Assembly (NCBI GenBank): GCA_030457805.1
Contig: JAKDUG010000006.1
Span: forward strand, 1 to 34,102
Source: Psychroflexus sp.
GTDB taxonomy: Bacteria > Bacteroidota > Bacteroidia > Flavobacteriales > Flavobacteriaceae
Direction of reading: 5' to 3'
Length of the DNA stretch: 34,102 bases
Shown here: in pieces, positions 1-10,103 of the stretch
Position numbering within the stretch: the stretch's first letter is position 1
Layout of the letters: every line of letters begins with the position of its first letter
Notes under the pieces: model-generated
Databases searched by the model: none
Seen by the model: only the letters and a program-made list of their open reading frames with translations
What the model was told of the DNA's origin: nothing
Program-made: the position numbers and the translations under genes

Positions 1-1080
1 ATTACAAACTATTTAGAAGAAATTGCACCTTTAGATTACGCCGAAGATTTTGACAATGTCGGCTTACTAGTTGGAGATGCAAATGCCGAACTCAAAGGTG
101 TTTTGATCACTTTAGACACTTTGGAGGAAGTTGTTGATGAGGCCATTGAAAAAAACTGCAATCTTATTTTAAGCTTTCACCCAATCATTTTCGGTGGTTT
201 AAAAAAGATTACTGGCAAAAACTATGTCGAGCGCGTGGTTCAGAAAGCCATCAAGAACGATATTGCGATTTACGCAATCCACACGGCTTTGGACAATCAT
301 AAAAATGGTGTTAATGCACAAATCTGTGATCAACTTGGTCTTGATAACAAAACAATTTTAGTTCCCCAAAATCAAACAATCAAAAAGCTGACAACATACG
401 TCCCAACTGAAAATGTTGATGACGTCCGCCAAGCTTTATTTAAAATTGGTGCCGGTGCGATTGGCAATTACAGCCACTGCAGTTTCAACATCAAAGGAGA
501 AGGCAGCTTCTTACCAAATAACAATGCGAATCCGCAAGTTGGCAAAAAAGGTGATTTACACACCGGTGAAGAGACACAAATCAATATCACTTTTGAAAAA
601 CATTTGCAAGGCCAAGTTTTAAAACAACTTTTTGAGACACATCCTTTCGAAGAAGTGGCTTATGAGCTCACCTCACTCCACAACAAAAATCAAGAGATAG
701 GTATTGGCATGATTGGAGAATTTGAAAAAGAACTCCCCATTGAAGAAGCCATACAAAAGATCAAAGCAACTTTCAATACAAAATCAGTACGCCATACAAA
801 GTTCCACACTAAGACAGTCAAGCGTATTGCAGTTTTAGGTGGCAGCGGTGCTTTTGCCATCGATAGTGCCATAGCTCAGAAAGCTGATATTTATATGACT
901 GCAGATTTAAAGTATCACGACTTTTATAAGGCAGAAAACAAAATTACGCTTGTCGATGTCGGACACTATGAGAGTGAGCAATACACAAAAGACTTATTAT
1001 ATGCAATACTTCAGAAAAAATTTCATAATTTTGCAATCGTTTTATCAAATATAAATACCAATCCAATTCAATATTTTTGA
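1..1080 (+). CDS. Nif3-like dinuclear metal center hexameric protein (5' truncated by window edge)
   Basis: Frame 1 is open from base 1 (ITNYLEEIAPLDYAEDFDNVGLLVGD...), continuous with the 103..1080 ORF. Nif3 motifs LSFHPIIFGG, IHTALDN, GGSGAF and TADLKYHDF are present. The TTG at 103 is internal, not the start. Confidence 0.93.
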   Translation: MTNYLEEIAPLDYAEDFDNVGLLVGDANAELKGVLITLDTLEEVVDEAIEKNCNLILSFHPIIFGGLKKITGKNYVERVVQKAIKNDIAIYAIHTALDNHKNGVNAQICDQLGLDNKTILVPQNQTIKKLTTYVPTENVDDVRQALFKIGAGAIGNYSHCSFNIKGEGSFLPNNNANPQVGKKGDLHTGEETQINITFEKHLQGQVLKQLFETHPFEEVAYELTSLHNKNQEIGIGMIGEFEKELPIEEAIQKIKATFNTKSVRHTKFHTKTVKRIAVLGGSGAFAIDSAIAQKADIYMTADLKYHDFYKAENKITLVDVGHYESEQYTKDLLYAILQKKFHNFAIVLSNINTNPIQYF

Positions 1081-1082
1081 TT

Positions 1083-1868
1083 ATGGCAAAGAAAAAAGAG
1101 GTTACAGTAGAAGACAAACTTAGAGCGCTGTATGATTTACAGCTGATTGATTCGCGTATTGATGAAATCAGAAACATGCGTGGTGAATTACCTCTTGAGG
1201 TCGAGGATTTAGAAGATGAGGTCGCAGGCTTTTCAAAAAGAATTGAAAAATTAGAAGCTGATCTTGTTGATGTTGGTGATAACATTAAAGCTAAAACTCA
1301 CTTTATCAAAGAAGCTGAATCGATGATAAAAAAATACAAAGAACAGCAAGACAATGTCCGAAACAATAGAGAGTTCGACGCATTGACAAAAGAAATTGAG
1401 TTTCAAGAACTAGAAATTGAACTCGCGCAAAAACACATCAAAGAATTTAAGGCACAAACTGAACACAAAAAAGAAGTGCTAGATGAAACTAAAGAACGCA
1501 TCGGCGAAAGAAAAGCACACTTAGATCATAAAAAATCTGAGTTGGACAACATCCTCAACGAAACTGAAAAAGAAGAAGAAGCCTTAATTGAAAAGGCTGA
1601 CACTTTCAAAAAAAGCATCGAAGAGCGTTTAGTGAAAGCTTATGACAGAATACGCAAAAGCGTTAAAAATGGCTTAGCTGTCGTCACAATTGAAAGAGGC
1701 GCATCTGGCGGATCATTTTTCACAATCCCACCACAAGTACAAGTTGAGATTGCTGCAAGAAGAAAAGTCATCATTGACGAACACAGTGGTCGTATTTTAG
1801 TTGACCAAGTTTTAGCAGAAGAAGAGACTGACAAAATGAATAAGATGTTCAAAAAGTTGAGCGCTTAA
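1083..1868 (+). CDS. Zinc ribbon/C4-type domain family coiled-coil protein (zinc ligands absent)
   Basis: Long coiled coil followed by a degenerate ribbon (TIPPQVQVEIAARRKVIIDEHSGRILVD). ATG at 1083 preferred over the TTG at 1077. Confidence 0.85.
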   Translation: MAKKKEVTVEDKLRALYDLQLIDSRIDEIRNMRGELPLEVEDLEDEVAGFSKRIEKLEADLVDVGDNIKAKTHFIKEAESMIKKYKEQQDNVRNNREFDALTKEIEFQELEIELAQKHIKEFKAQTEHKKEVLDETKERIGERKAHLDHKKSELDNILNETEKEEEALIEKADTFKKSIEERLVKAYDRIRKSVKNGLAVVTIERGASGGSFFTIPPQVQVEIAARRKVIIDEHSGRILVDQVLAEEETDKMNKMFKKLSA

Positions 1869-1888
1869 TTTTATTCTCATCAAACATT

Positions 1889-1923
1889 AAAAAGCCGTTT
1901 TGAAATTCAAAACGGCTTTTTTA
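1889..1923 (+). terminator. Rho-independent terminator, potentially bidirectional
   Basis: aaaagccgttttgaaattcaaaacggctttttt: strong hairpin with T-run just after the 1868 stop, also facing the 3' end of purC. Confidence 0.85.
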
Positions 1924-1954
1924 ATGCAAAAAAAACTAAAGTCTTTTACACAGT

Positions 1955-2902
1955 TTACAACTGGTAGTCTTTTAAATTTTCAGCAATACGCTGATGTATA
2001 TTTTCAATTGGCGCTTTGACAAATTCCTTCCCCGTGATCTTCTCATAAAGCTCGATATAGCGCTGACTAACACTTTCAGCAAACTCTTCTGACAACGCGG
2101 GAATCTCTTGGCCTTCTTGCCCTTGAAATCCTTGCTCGATCAGCCATTCTCTCACAAATTCTTTTGAGAGTTGCTTCTGCTTTTCACCTTTCCGCTGACG
2201 TTCTTCGTAAGATTCTAAATAAAAATAGCGCGATGAGTCTGGCGTGTGAATCTCATCAATCACCAAAATTTCACCTGCCTTATTCTTTCCGAATTCATAT
2301 TTTGTATCGACTAAAATCAAACCTCTTTCTTGCGCAATTTCAGTTCCACGCTGAAATAATTTCAATGTATAATCCTCAAGAACAGCATAATCTTCAGGTG
2401 AGACAACTTTATTTTTCAAAATGTCCGCTTTTGAGATGTCTTCATCGTGCTCTCCTTGATCCGCCTTCGTTGTTGGTGTAATAATCGGTTCTGGCAATCG
2501 GTCATTTTCTTTTAAACCCTCAGGCAAACTCACACCACAAATTTGACGTTTTCCTGCTTTGTATTCACGCCAAGCATGGCCAGCAAGATATGCTCTGACA
2601 ACCATTTCCACTTTAAAAGCTTCACATCTTTGGCCAAAAGCCACATTCGGATCTGGCATATCGATTAACCAATTCGGAACATCTTTGGCAGTTGCCGCCA
2701 ACATTTCTTCTGCAATTTGATTCAAGATTTGTCCTTTATAAGGAATTCCTTTGGGCAAAACAACATCGAAAGCACTTAAACGATCTGTGGCAACAATGAT
2801 TATTTTATCATCTTTAAGACGATAAACCTCTCTTACTTTGCCTTTGTAGTAATCAATTTGATCTGTAAACTGAAAATCTGTTTCAAGTAAAGTTGACTTC
2901 AT
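1955..2902 (-). CDS. purC: Phosphoribosylaminoimidazole-succinocarboxamide synthase
   Basis: [45 protein letters not shown] and VDTKYEFG motifs of SAICAR synthase. Confidence 0.96.
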   Translation of the reverse strand: MKSTLLETDFQFTDQIDYYKGKVREVYRLKDDKIIIVATDRLSAFDVVLPKGIPYKGQILNQIAEEMLAATAKDVPNWLIDMPDPNVAFGQRCEAFKVEMVVRAYLAGHAWREYKAGKRQICGVSLPEGLKENDRLPEPIITPTTKADQGEHDEDISKADILKNKVVSPEDYAVLEDYTLKLFQRGTEIAQERGLILVDTKYEFGKNKAGEILVIDEIHTPDSSRYFYLESYEERQRKGEKQKQLSKEFVREWLIEQGFQGQEGQEIPALSEEFAESVSQRYIELYEKITGKEFVKAPIENIHQRIAENLKDYQL

Positions 2903-2917
2903 ATTTTATATATAATT

Positions 2918-3865
2918 CTAATTATCGACTGACTTATAAGCGGCAATAACTTTCTTGACAAGCCTGTGACGAATCACATCTGTATCATCAAGGTGAAGAA
3001 TTCCAATTCCTTTAACTTCCTTTAAAAGTTGCAAGGCTTCTTTTAATCCTGAAACAGCACGTTTTGGCAAGTCCACCTGACCTGGATCACCAGTAATCAT
3101 AAACTTTGCGTTACGCCCCATTCGTGTTAAAAACATTTTCATTTGAGCATGCGTAGTGTTTTGAGCTTCATCCAAAATCACAAACGCATTATCTAAAGTT
3201 CGGCCACGCATAAATGCCATTGGCGCAATTTGAATTGTTCCTTTTTCGATATAGCTATCCAAACGCTCAGGAGGAATCATGTCGCGCAAAGCATCGTATA
3301 AAGGTTGCATATACGGATCGAGCTTCTCCCTTAAATCACCAGGTAGAAAACCCAGATTTTCGCCAGCTTCAACAGCAGGTCTCGTTAAAATGATACGTTT
3401 TACTTCTTTATTTTTCAACGCGTGAACAGCCAGGGCAACACCTGTATAAGTTTTCCCTGTTCCAGCTGGACCAATAGCAAAAACCATATCGTTATCCCCC
3501 ATCAAGTCAACAAGCTTGCGTTGATTTGGAGTTTGCGGTTTAATTTGTCGTCCGCTAACACCGTGTACTAAAACATCACTTGCATTTTTGGAAGACTGAT
3601 AATCTGACTTTGATTCACTTGTCAAAATTTGTTCAATGCTATTTTCGTCGAGCTTGTTATAACGCTTAAAATAATCGGTCAGCATCTGAAAACGTCTGTC
3701 AAATTCATCTAACATTTCATCATCGCCATAGGCTTTGAGAATATGACCGCGTGTGACAAGCTTAATCTTAGGAAAATACTTTTTAATCAAGTCGAAATTT
3801 TGGTTGTTTTGGCCAAAAAAATCTTTGGGATTCAATTCGGAAAGTTCTAAAATAAGTTCATTCAA
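2918..3865 (-). CDS. PhoH family ATPase
   Basis: Walker A AIGPAGTGKTYTGVALA, TRPAVEAGENLGFLPGDL, VILDEAQNTTHAQMKMFLTRMG; PhoH signature. Confidence 0.95.
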   Translation of the reverse strand: MNELILELSELNPKDFFGQNNQNFDLIKKYFPKIKLVTRGHILKAYGDDEMLDEFDRRFQMLTDYFKRYNKLDENSIEQILTSESKSDYQSSKNASDVLVHGVSGRQIKPQTPNQRKLVDLMGDNDMVFAIGPAGTGKTYTGVALAVHALKNKEVKRIILTRPAVEAGENLGFLPGDLREKLDPYMQPLYDALRDMIPPERLDSYIEKGTIQIAPMAFMRGRTLDNAFVILDEAQNTTHAQMKMFLTRMGRNAKFMITGDPGQVDLPKRAVSGLKEALQLLKEVKGIGILHLDDTDVIRHRLVKKVIAAYKSVDN

Positions 3866-3961
3866 AAGCCTTAAAATTTGTGTTTTATTAATTAAATTCG
3901 CAGGACAAATTTAGCGAAAAAACTTCAGAAAAACGTTTTTAAAACACTAACAAAATAAGAA

Positions 3962-4798
3962 ATGTCAATCCTAACTTTAACAACAGATTTTGGGCTTAAA
4001 GATCACTCGGTTGCTGCAGTTAAAGGCGCGATTTTGAGTGAATTAGAGAATGCTCAGATCATTGATATTTCTCATTTAATTTCTCCTTTCCATATCACTG
4101 AAGCAGCTTTTGTGATCAAAAATGCTTATCATAATTTCCCAAAAGGGAGCATCCATATCATCGGTGTTGATTCTGAATTTACACCTGAAAATCGACATCT
4201 TGCTATCTCACTTGACGGTCATTATTTTATTGCTGCCAACAATGGGATTTTATCTTTACTGGCATTAAATATTAAACCTGAAGAAATTGTAGAGATTAAC
4301 ATCCATGATAGAGTTGAAACAAACTTTACTGTCCTTGATGTTTTTGTTAAAGTCGCTGCTCACATTGCACGTGGCGGAAATTTGTCAGTGATTGGGAAAA
4401 GAATTGATGATATCAAACAAATAACAAATATATCGCCAATCATTAACCAAGATTCTTCACAAATGATTGCACATGTGATCTACATTGATAACTTTGGAAA
4501 TGTAATTACGAATGTGCAAAAGAAAGAATTCTTAGACTTGGCTAAAGGACGAAAGTTCAAAATCAAAGCGCGGTCAAATGTCTTTAATAAAATTCATGAC
4601 TCTTACAGCGGTGTAATTGATTTTTCTACACCAAAAGAAGAACGCATTGTTGAAGATGGCCGTCAGTTAGCTTTGTTTAATGCATCTGATTTTTTAGAGC
4701 TCGCGATATACAAAAGCAATCCACTGACTGTGGGTGGCGCGTCGAGTTTATTTGGCTTAAAATTGCGCGATACCATTACCATAAATTTCGAAAAATGA
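3962..4798 (+). CDS. SAM hydrolase / SAM-dependent halogenase family (DUF62)
   Basis: LTTDFGLKDHSVAAVKGAI, HIIGVDSEF, AANNGILSLL and YIDNFGNVITN match the S-adenosyl-L-methionine hydroxide adenosyltransferase family. Confidence 0.92.
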   Translation: MSILTLTTDFGLKDHSVAAVKGAILSELENAQIIDISHLISPFHITEAAFVIKNAYHNFPKGSIHIIGVDSEFTPENRHLAISLDGHYFIAANNGILSLLALNIKPEEIVEINIHDRVETNFTVLDVFVKVAAHIARGGNLSVIGKRIDDIKQITNISPIINQDSSQMIAHVIYIDNFGNVITNVQKKEFLDLAKGRKFKIKARSNVFNKIHDSYSGVIDFSTPKEERIVEDGRQLALFNASDFLELAIYKSNPLTVGGASSLFGLKLRDTITINFEK

Positions 4799-5091
4799 TT
4801 GTTAGAGTCGTTAAAATGACATTTAAACCAGAGGCTGTAGAAGAATTCAAAGCAATTTTTGAAGCCTCTAAGGAAAAAATAAAAGCTCAAAATGGTTGCC
4901 ATTATTTAAGCATGCTTCAAGATATTCATCAACCCACTATTTTTTTTACCTATAGTTATTGGGCAGCTGAAGAAAATCTTCAGGATTATAAAAACTCAAG
5001 TGTTTTTGGTTCTGTATGGCCGCGAACGAAAGCGCTTTTCGCCGATAGACCTGAAGCCTGGAGCCTTCATCAACATATAGAATTAGAGTAA
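4795..5091 (+). CDS. Antibiotic biosynthesis monooxygenase (ABM) domain protein
   Basis: 98 aa, RVVKMTFKPEAVEEFKAIF...GCHYLSMLQD...FFTYSYWAAEENLQDY; starts by ATGA overlap with the upstream gene. Confidence 0.82.
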   Translation: MIVRVVKMTFKPEAVEEFKAIFEASKEKIKAQNGCHYLSMLQDIHQPTIFFTYSYWAAEENLQDYKNSSVFGSVWPRTKALFADRPEAWSLHQHIELE

Positions 5092-5092
5092 T

Positions 5093-5824
5093 ATGCTTGC
5101 AATTTTTAGAAAAGAATTTAATTCATTTTTTAGTTCGACAATTGGCTATTTGATCATCTGTATATTTTTAATTGTCACAGGTTTATTTGTTTGGGTCTTC
5201 GATTCAAATTTTAATCTGTTTAATTTTGGCTATGCCAACCTCACTCCTTTCTTTGAACTCATGCCATGGATTTTTATTTTTCTAGTCCCAGCCATTTGCA
5301 TGAAAACTTTTTCTGATGAAATTAAACAAGGCACCATTGAGCTTTTATTCACAAAACCCATCAGCACCAGAGCGCTTGTCTATGGAAAATTCCTAGGCGC
5401 TTTTTTACTTTCAGCAATTGCAGTCGTGCCAACATTGATCTATCTATTGAGTATCGATGCCCTCAAGCAAGAAACGTCGGTGATTGATTACAGTGCCATC
5501 ATGAGTTCATATATTGGCTTACTGCTTATCATCAGCGTTTTTGCCAGTATTAGTTTATTTAGCTCTGTCATCACCAAAAATCAAATCACAGCTTTTATCG
5601 TCGGGGTTTTTATTTGTGTTCTCTTGTTCTTCGCATTATCAGGCTTGAGTACTTATAAAATTTTTGGTTCAGAAATCTATGCCATTGAATACTTGAGCTT
5701 AAACTATCATTACAAGGCCATGAGCCGCGGTATTATTGATACACGAAACATTATTTATCTGATCTCAATCAGTTTCTTGTTTTTAGAATTAACGAAAGTT
5801 CAACTTGAAAAACTAAGACAATAA
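5093..5824 (+). CDS. gldF: Gliding motility-associated ABC transporter permease GldF
   Basis: FRKEFNSFFSSTIGYLII, MKTFSDEIKQGTIELLFTKPIS; ABC-2 type permease directly followed by gldG. Confidence 0.93.
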   Translation: MLAIFRKEFNSFFSSTIGYLIICIFLIVTGLFVWVFDSNFNLFNFGYANLTPFFELMPWIFIFLVPAICMKTFSDEIKQGTIELLFTKPISTRALVYGKFLGAFLLSAIAVVPTLIYLLSIDALKQETSVIDYSAIMSSYIGLLLIISVFASISLFSSVITKNQITAFIVGVFICVLLFFALSGLSTYKIFGSEIYAIEYLSLNYHYKAMSRGIIDTRNIIYLISISFLFLELTKVQLEKLRQ

Positions 5825-7488
5825 TGAAAGTACATTTAAAAAAAATATTGGGCTTAATTACTCTTCTTGTCTTGGTTAATCTGGCGTCTTCACATTTCTT
5901 TTTACGTCAAGATTTCACACATGATAAAAGATATAGTTTATCAGCTTACTCAAAAAACTTAACCAAAGACATTGATAAATCAATCCTTGTAGAAGTATAT
6001 TTGAATGGTGAAATGCCAAGTAATTACAAACGTCTTCAACGAGAAATCAGATATATATTAGAAGAATATGCAGCTTACAATCCATTAATCAAATTTGAGT
6101 TTATCAATCCAGTCAGTGATGATCAGAATGCGATGGAGGTCGCAAATCAGTTTTATGACAATGGGATGTCGCCAAAAGTTCTCAACCAAATGAAAAACGG
6201 AGAGATGAATGAAAAAATCATTTTCCCGTGGGCTGTTGCACATTTTGGAGATCAAAAAGTCCCCATTTCACTTCTAAGCAAAAACACAAAAGAAGAGACT
6301 GAAACACTTATCAATACTTCAATCCAAGAGATTGAATATCAAATTTCCAATGCGCTCAAGATCTTAACAGAACAGAAATCAAAGAAAATTGCGATCATCA
6401 AAGGGCAAGATGAGTTAGGTGATCTTTATATTGCAGATGCGGTACGTTCTCTTCAAAACTATTACTACATCGCACCATTTACCTTAGATTCTGTCGCGAC
6501 AAACCCTCAAAAAGCATTTGAAGATCTTTCTAAATTTGATTTGATTATTGATGCCAAGCCTAAAAAAACATTTAGTGAAGAAAAAAAATACCTGCTCGAT
6601 CAATTTGTGATGCAGGGTGGCTCAGCAATTTGGCTGGTAGAGCACGTCGCTGCGGAGCAAGATAGCTTGATGAAAAACAAAGATTTATTTGCATTGCCAC
6701 AAGAGCTCAATTTACACGATTTATTTTTTGAATACGGCATCCGCATCAATCCTCAGCTTGTGAAGGATCTCTATTGTGCACCGATTAGCCTTGCAAGTGG
6801 AAGTGGACAAAATACAGAAATCAATCAATTTCCATGGTTTTATGCCCCATTATCACAACGCAACAAATCACATATTATCACAAAAAACTTGTTGCCCATA
6901 AAGTTTGACTTTGCAAATCCGATTGACACGCTTAAAAGTGATTTAAAGAAAGAAATTCTTTTACAAAGTTCTCCGCTATCACAGGTTGTTGGTGTCCCAA
7001 AAGAAATTAGTTTAGGCATGATTCAAGAGAAACCCAACCCAGACCACTATCGAAGTGACCGCCAAAATCTTGCCGTATTGGTGGAAGGCGAGTTTGAGTC
7101 AGCATATAAAAATAGACTTAAACCGCTTCAGCTCTCATCGTCAAAAGAAGATGGTGTGAACACGTCTCAGGCTTTTATTTCTGATGGAAATATCATCAAA
7201 AATGAAGTGAGCAAAGGGGAAGTTTTAGAATTAGGCTTTGACAGGCTTTCGGGAAATGCCTATGGCAACAAACAGTTTTTAGTGAACTTGACTAACTATA
7301 TGCTGGGTGACAAAGATTTGGTTGCCCTGAGAAATAAATCTATCAAAACAGCAAATTTAGATCAGTCTAAAATCAAAAGCTCCAAAACAAAATGGCAGCT
7401 CATCAATATTGTACTTGCGCCTATTTTGATGATTATTTTTGGTGTGGTGATACAATTCTTTAAAAAGAGAAAATACATCAAAAACTAA
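5824..7488 (+). CDS. gldG: Gliding motility-associated ABC transporter substrate-binding protein GldG
   Basis: DFTHDKRYSLSAYSKNLTKDI, YLNGEMPSNYKRLQREIRYILEEYAAYNP, C-terminal TM; TAATG overlap with gldF. Confidence 0.93.
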   Translation: MKVHLKKILGLITLLVLVNLASSHFFLRQDFTHDKRYSLSAYSKNLTKDIDKSILVEVYLNGEMPSNYKRLQREIRYILEEYAAYNPLIKFEFINPVSDDQNAMEVANQFYDNGMSPKVLNQMKNGEMNEKIIFPWAVAHFGDQKVPISLLSKNTKEETETLINTSIQEIEYQISNALKILTEQKSKKIAIIKGQDELGDLYIADAVRSLQNYYYIAPFTLDSVATNPQKAFEDLSKFDLIIDAKPKKTFSEEKKYLLDQFVMQGGSAIWLVEHVAAEQDSLMKNKDLFALPQELNLHDLFFEYGIRINPQLVKDLYCAPISLASGSGQNTEINQFPWFYAPLSQRNKSHIITKNLLPIKFDFANPIDTLKSDLKKEILLQSSPLSQVVGVPKEISLGMIQEKPNPDHYRSDRQNLAVLVEGEFESAYKNRLKPLQLSSSKEDGVNTSQAFISDGNIIKNEVSKGEVLELGFDRLSGNAYGNKQFLVNLTNYMLGDKDLVALRNKSIKTANLDQSKIKSSKTKWQLINIVLAPILMIIFGVVIQFFKKRKYIKN

Positions 7489-7521
7489 TGTGAATTTTCA
7501 AAGGCAGACAATCTCAATAAA

Positions 7522-7596
7522 AGTTTGACTTTTATTTATATGAATCCGTGTTTATTAATCACAGATCTCAAACAAGTTAGAAATAAAAGTCAAACT
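7522..7596. repeat. 16-bp perfect inverted repeat between convergent genes
   Basis: agtttgacttttattt (7522-7537) and aaataaaagtcaaact (7581-7596) are exact reverse complements around a 43-nt spacer. Confidence 0.9.
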
Positions 7597-7636
7597 CAGA
7601 TTTTCAGGTATTTTCTTTAAACAAAAACCCTCTCAT

Positions 7637-8794
7637 TTAGTTCTCTATAAAACTGATGACAGTTGAAGTAATAAAGTCAATTTGTTCATCATCAAGTTCA
7701 GTATGCATCGGTAATGAAATCACTTCTTTCACCAATTGATTTGTCACTTTAAAATTCTTTTCTTGGTAACGTTCATCAGCATAGGCTTTTTGTAAATGCA
7801 ATGGAATTGGATAATAAACACCATGAGGAATTCCCTTTTCTTGTAAGTGCTGAGCTAAAGCATCACGCTTTCCGTTTGTAATTTTTAAAGTATATTGATG
7901 AAAAACATGGTCGTCATAAGCCGCACAAACACCGTCTTTATTATTCGTAACAACAGGTGTTTCAATTGACTGACAATTTTCAAAAGCTTTTGAATAAGCA
8001 CAGGCTGCTTTTTGTCTTGCGGCATTAAATTCGTCTAATTTTTGAAGTTTGATATTTAAAATTGCGGCTTGAATACTGTCTAAACGCGAATTAACGCCAA
8101 CAACATCATGGTGATATCTTTTGTACATCCCGTGATTGACAACACCGCGAATTGTATGTGCTAAGTCATCGTCATTTGTGAAAATTGCACCGCCATCTCC
8201 ATAACAACCTAAGTTTTTAGAAGGAAAAAATGAAGTTGCACCGACATCTCCAATCGTTCCGGCTTTCTGCTGGCTCCCATCTTTAAACTTATAATCAGCG
8301 CCTATTGCTTGTGCATTATCTTCGATCACCTTTAAATTGTGTTTTTCGGCCAGCTTCATAATGGCATCCATATTGGCAACTTGACCAAAAAGATGAACGG
8401 GAACAATCGCTTTTGTGCGTGGTGTAATCGCTTTTTCGATTGCGTCAACATCAATATTAAAATCATCTGGATTGACATCAACTAAAACGGGAGTCAAACC
8501 TAAAAGTGCAATCACCTCAGCAGTTGCTGCAAAAGTAAAATCGGCTGTAATCACCTCATCACCGGGCTTCAAGCCAAGGCCCATCATTGAGATTTGTAAA
8601 GCATCAGTACCATTCGCACACGGAATGACATGCTTCACGTCTAAATAGGCTTCCAAACTTTTCTGAAAATCTTGAACTGCTGGCCCATTAATGTAAGCTG
8701 TTGAGTTGACAACATCCATAATTGCCTGATCAACTTCCGTTTTTATATGTGTATATTGCCCCTTAAGGTCAACCATTTGTAGTTTTTTCATCAC
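7637..8794 (-). CDS. DegT/DnrJ/EryC1/StrS family PLP-dependent aminotransferase
   Basis: CANGTDALQISMMGLGLKPGDEVI, VHLFGQVANMD, EDNAQAIGA, TSFFPSKNLGCYGDGGAIFT and GVNSRLDSIQAAIL motifs. Confidence 0.94.
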   Translation of the reverse strand: MMKKLQMVDLKGQYTHIKTEVDQAIMDVVNSTAYINGPAVQDFQKSLEAYLDVKHVIPCANGTDALQISMMGLGLKPGDEVITADFTFAATAEVIALLGLTPVLVDVNPDDFNIDVDAIEKAITPRTKAIVPVHLFGQVANMDAIMKLAEKHNLKVIEDNAQAIGADYKFKDGSQQKAGTIGDVGATSFFPSKNLGCYGDGGAIFTNDDDLAHTIRGVVNHGMYKRYHHDVVGVNSRLDSIQAAILNIKLQKLDEFNAARQKAACAYSKAFENCQSIETPVVTNNKDGVCAAYDDHVFHQYTLKITNGKRDALAQHLQEKGIPHGVYYPIPLHLQKAYADERYQEKNFKVTNQLVKEVISLPMHTELDDEQIDFITSTVISFIEN

Positions 8795-8912
8795 TTCTAT
8801 TTGAATTCAAAAATACAAAATATGACTTCCTAGTGCAATCATTTTTTTATAAAGCTGTATTTTTGACAAAAAACTGAGACAAATTTATACAATAGCAATC
8901 CATATTTTTAAA

Positions 8913-10103
8913 ATGTTACTTCCTGTTTTGGGACGCTTCAACAAAAGCATAGCCAAATTTCATCAAGGAAGAAAAAACCTCTTCTCCTCTCTTAAAGAAA
9001 ATACAAAAAACTTAGAGCGCCCTATTTGGATTCATGCAGCTTCTCTCGGCGAATACGAGCAGGCTGTCCCACTCATTAAAGTTTTTAAAGAGAAAGGTTA
9101 TGCCGTTGTCGTGAGTTTCTTTTCACCTTCTGGTTATGATGTAAAGTACAATGATCAATTGATTGATGCGGCCACTTACCTGCCTTTAGATACAAAGCAA
9201 GACATGCAAAAGTTCGTCGATATGATTGAGCCACAAATGGCACTTTTCATCAAGTATGATATTTGGCCGAACTTGATGAAAATCCTGAGTGAGAAAAAGA
9301 TTCCGAGCTATTTAATTTCTGCTAATTTCAGAGAAAATCAAATTTATTTCAAATGGTATGGCAGCTTCTTCTTAAAAGCCTTGAAGCGTTTTAAAAAAGT
9401 GTATGTTCAAAACGGTCACAGTTACAAACTTGCAGAAAACCTCAAGCTTCAGTCCATTGCCATCTCTGGTGATACGCGCTATGACCGCGTGATGGAACAG
9501 TTAGATTACGACAATGAAGTTGAGGGTATAACGAGTTTCATCAATAATCAGTTTTGTATGGTATGCGGTAGTACGTGGCCCGAAGATGAGAAAATTTTGG
9601 CTGAATTGATTAATCAAAGTTCTGATCAAGAGAAATTTATCATCGCTCCGCATAAAGTTGATCCTGAACATATCAACGCAATAGAAAATTTGCTCAAAAC
9701 AAAAACATTACGCTGGTCTGAAGTGAAAGCAAACACGGATCTCAAAGCCTATCAAGTACTCATCATCGACTGTATCGGTTTACTCACAAAACTCTATAGC
9801 TATGCGGATATTTCCTATGTTGGTGGCGCCATGGGACAAACAGGCTTACACAATATTTTGGAACCTGCCTGTTTTGGAAAGCCAGTTATTTTCGGGAATC
9901 AACATCAGAAATTTCTAGAAGCAAAGCAATTGATCATTGCCAAAGCTGGTTTTGATATCAAGGATGCAAAGCAGTTACAAAAAAGGTATCAAACCCTCAT
10001 CTCTTCTGAAGAAAAACGCTTGGAGATTGGCCAAAACGCAAAAAAATTTGTGTATCAAAACGCAGGAGCCACAAGCTTGATTATGAAAGAAATTCTAAAC
10101 TAA
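8913..10103 (+). CDS. waaA: 3-deoxy-D-manno-octulosonic acid (Kdo) transferase; true start probably upstream, near 8874
   Basis: IHAASLGEYEQAVPLIKVFKEKGY, SFFSPSGYDV, YLPLDT, SANFRENQ, GDTRYDRV, CGSTWPEDE, VGGAMGQTGLHNILEPACFGKPVIFG. See finding on the in-frame upstream extension. Confidence 0.94.
   Translation: MLLPVLGRFNKSIAKFHQGRKNLFSSLKENTKNLERPIWIHAASLGEYEQAVPLIKVFKEKGYAVVVSFFSPSGYDVKYNDQLIDAATYLPLDTKQDMQKFVDMIEPQMALFIKYDIWPNLMKILSEKKIPSYLISANFRENQIYFKWYGSFFLKALKRFKKVYVQNGHSYKLAENLKLQSIAISGDTRYDRVMEQLDYDNEVEGITSFINNQFCMVCGSTWPEDEKILAELINQSSDQEKFIIAPHKVDPEHINAIENLLKTKTLRWSEVKANTDLKAYQVLIIDCIGLLTKLYSYADISYVGGAMGQTGLHNILEPACFGKPVIFGNQHQKFLEAKQLIIAKAGFDIKDAKQLQKRYQTLISSEEKRLEIGQNAKKFVYQNAGATSLIMKEILN

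Noticed and set aside
413-1285. Track ORFs 413..622 (+), 690..872 (-) and 944..1285 (-)
   Set aside because: Fully overlap well-supported nif3-like and coiled-coil genes in other frames, low-complexity translations with no recognisable domain.
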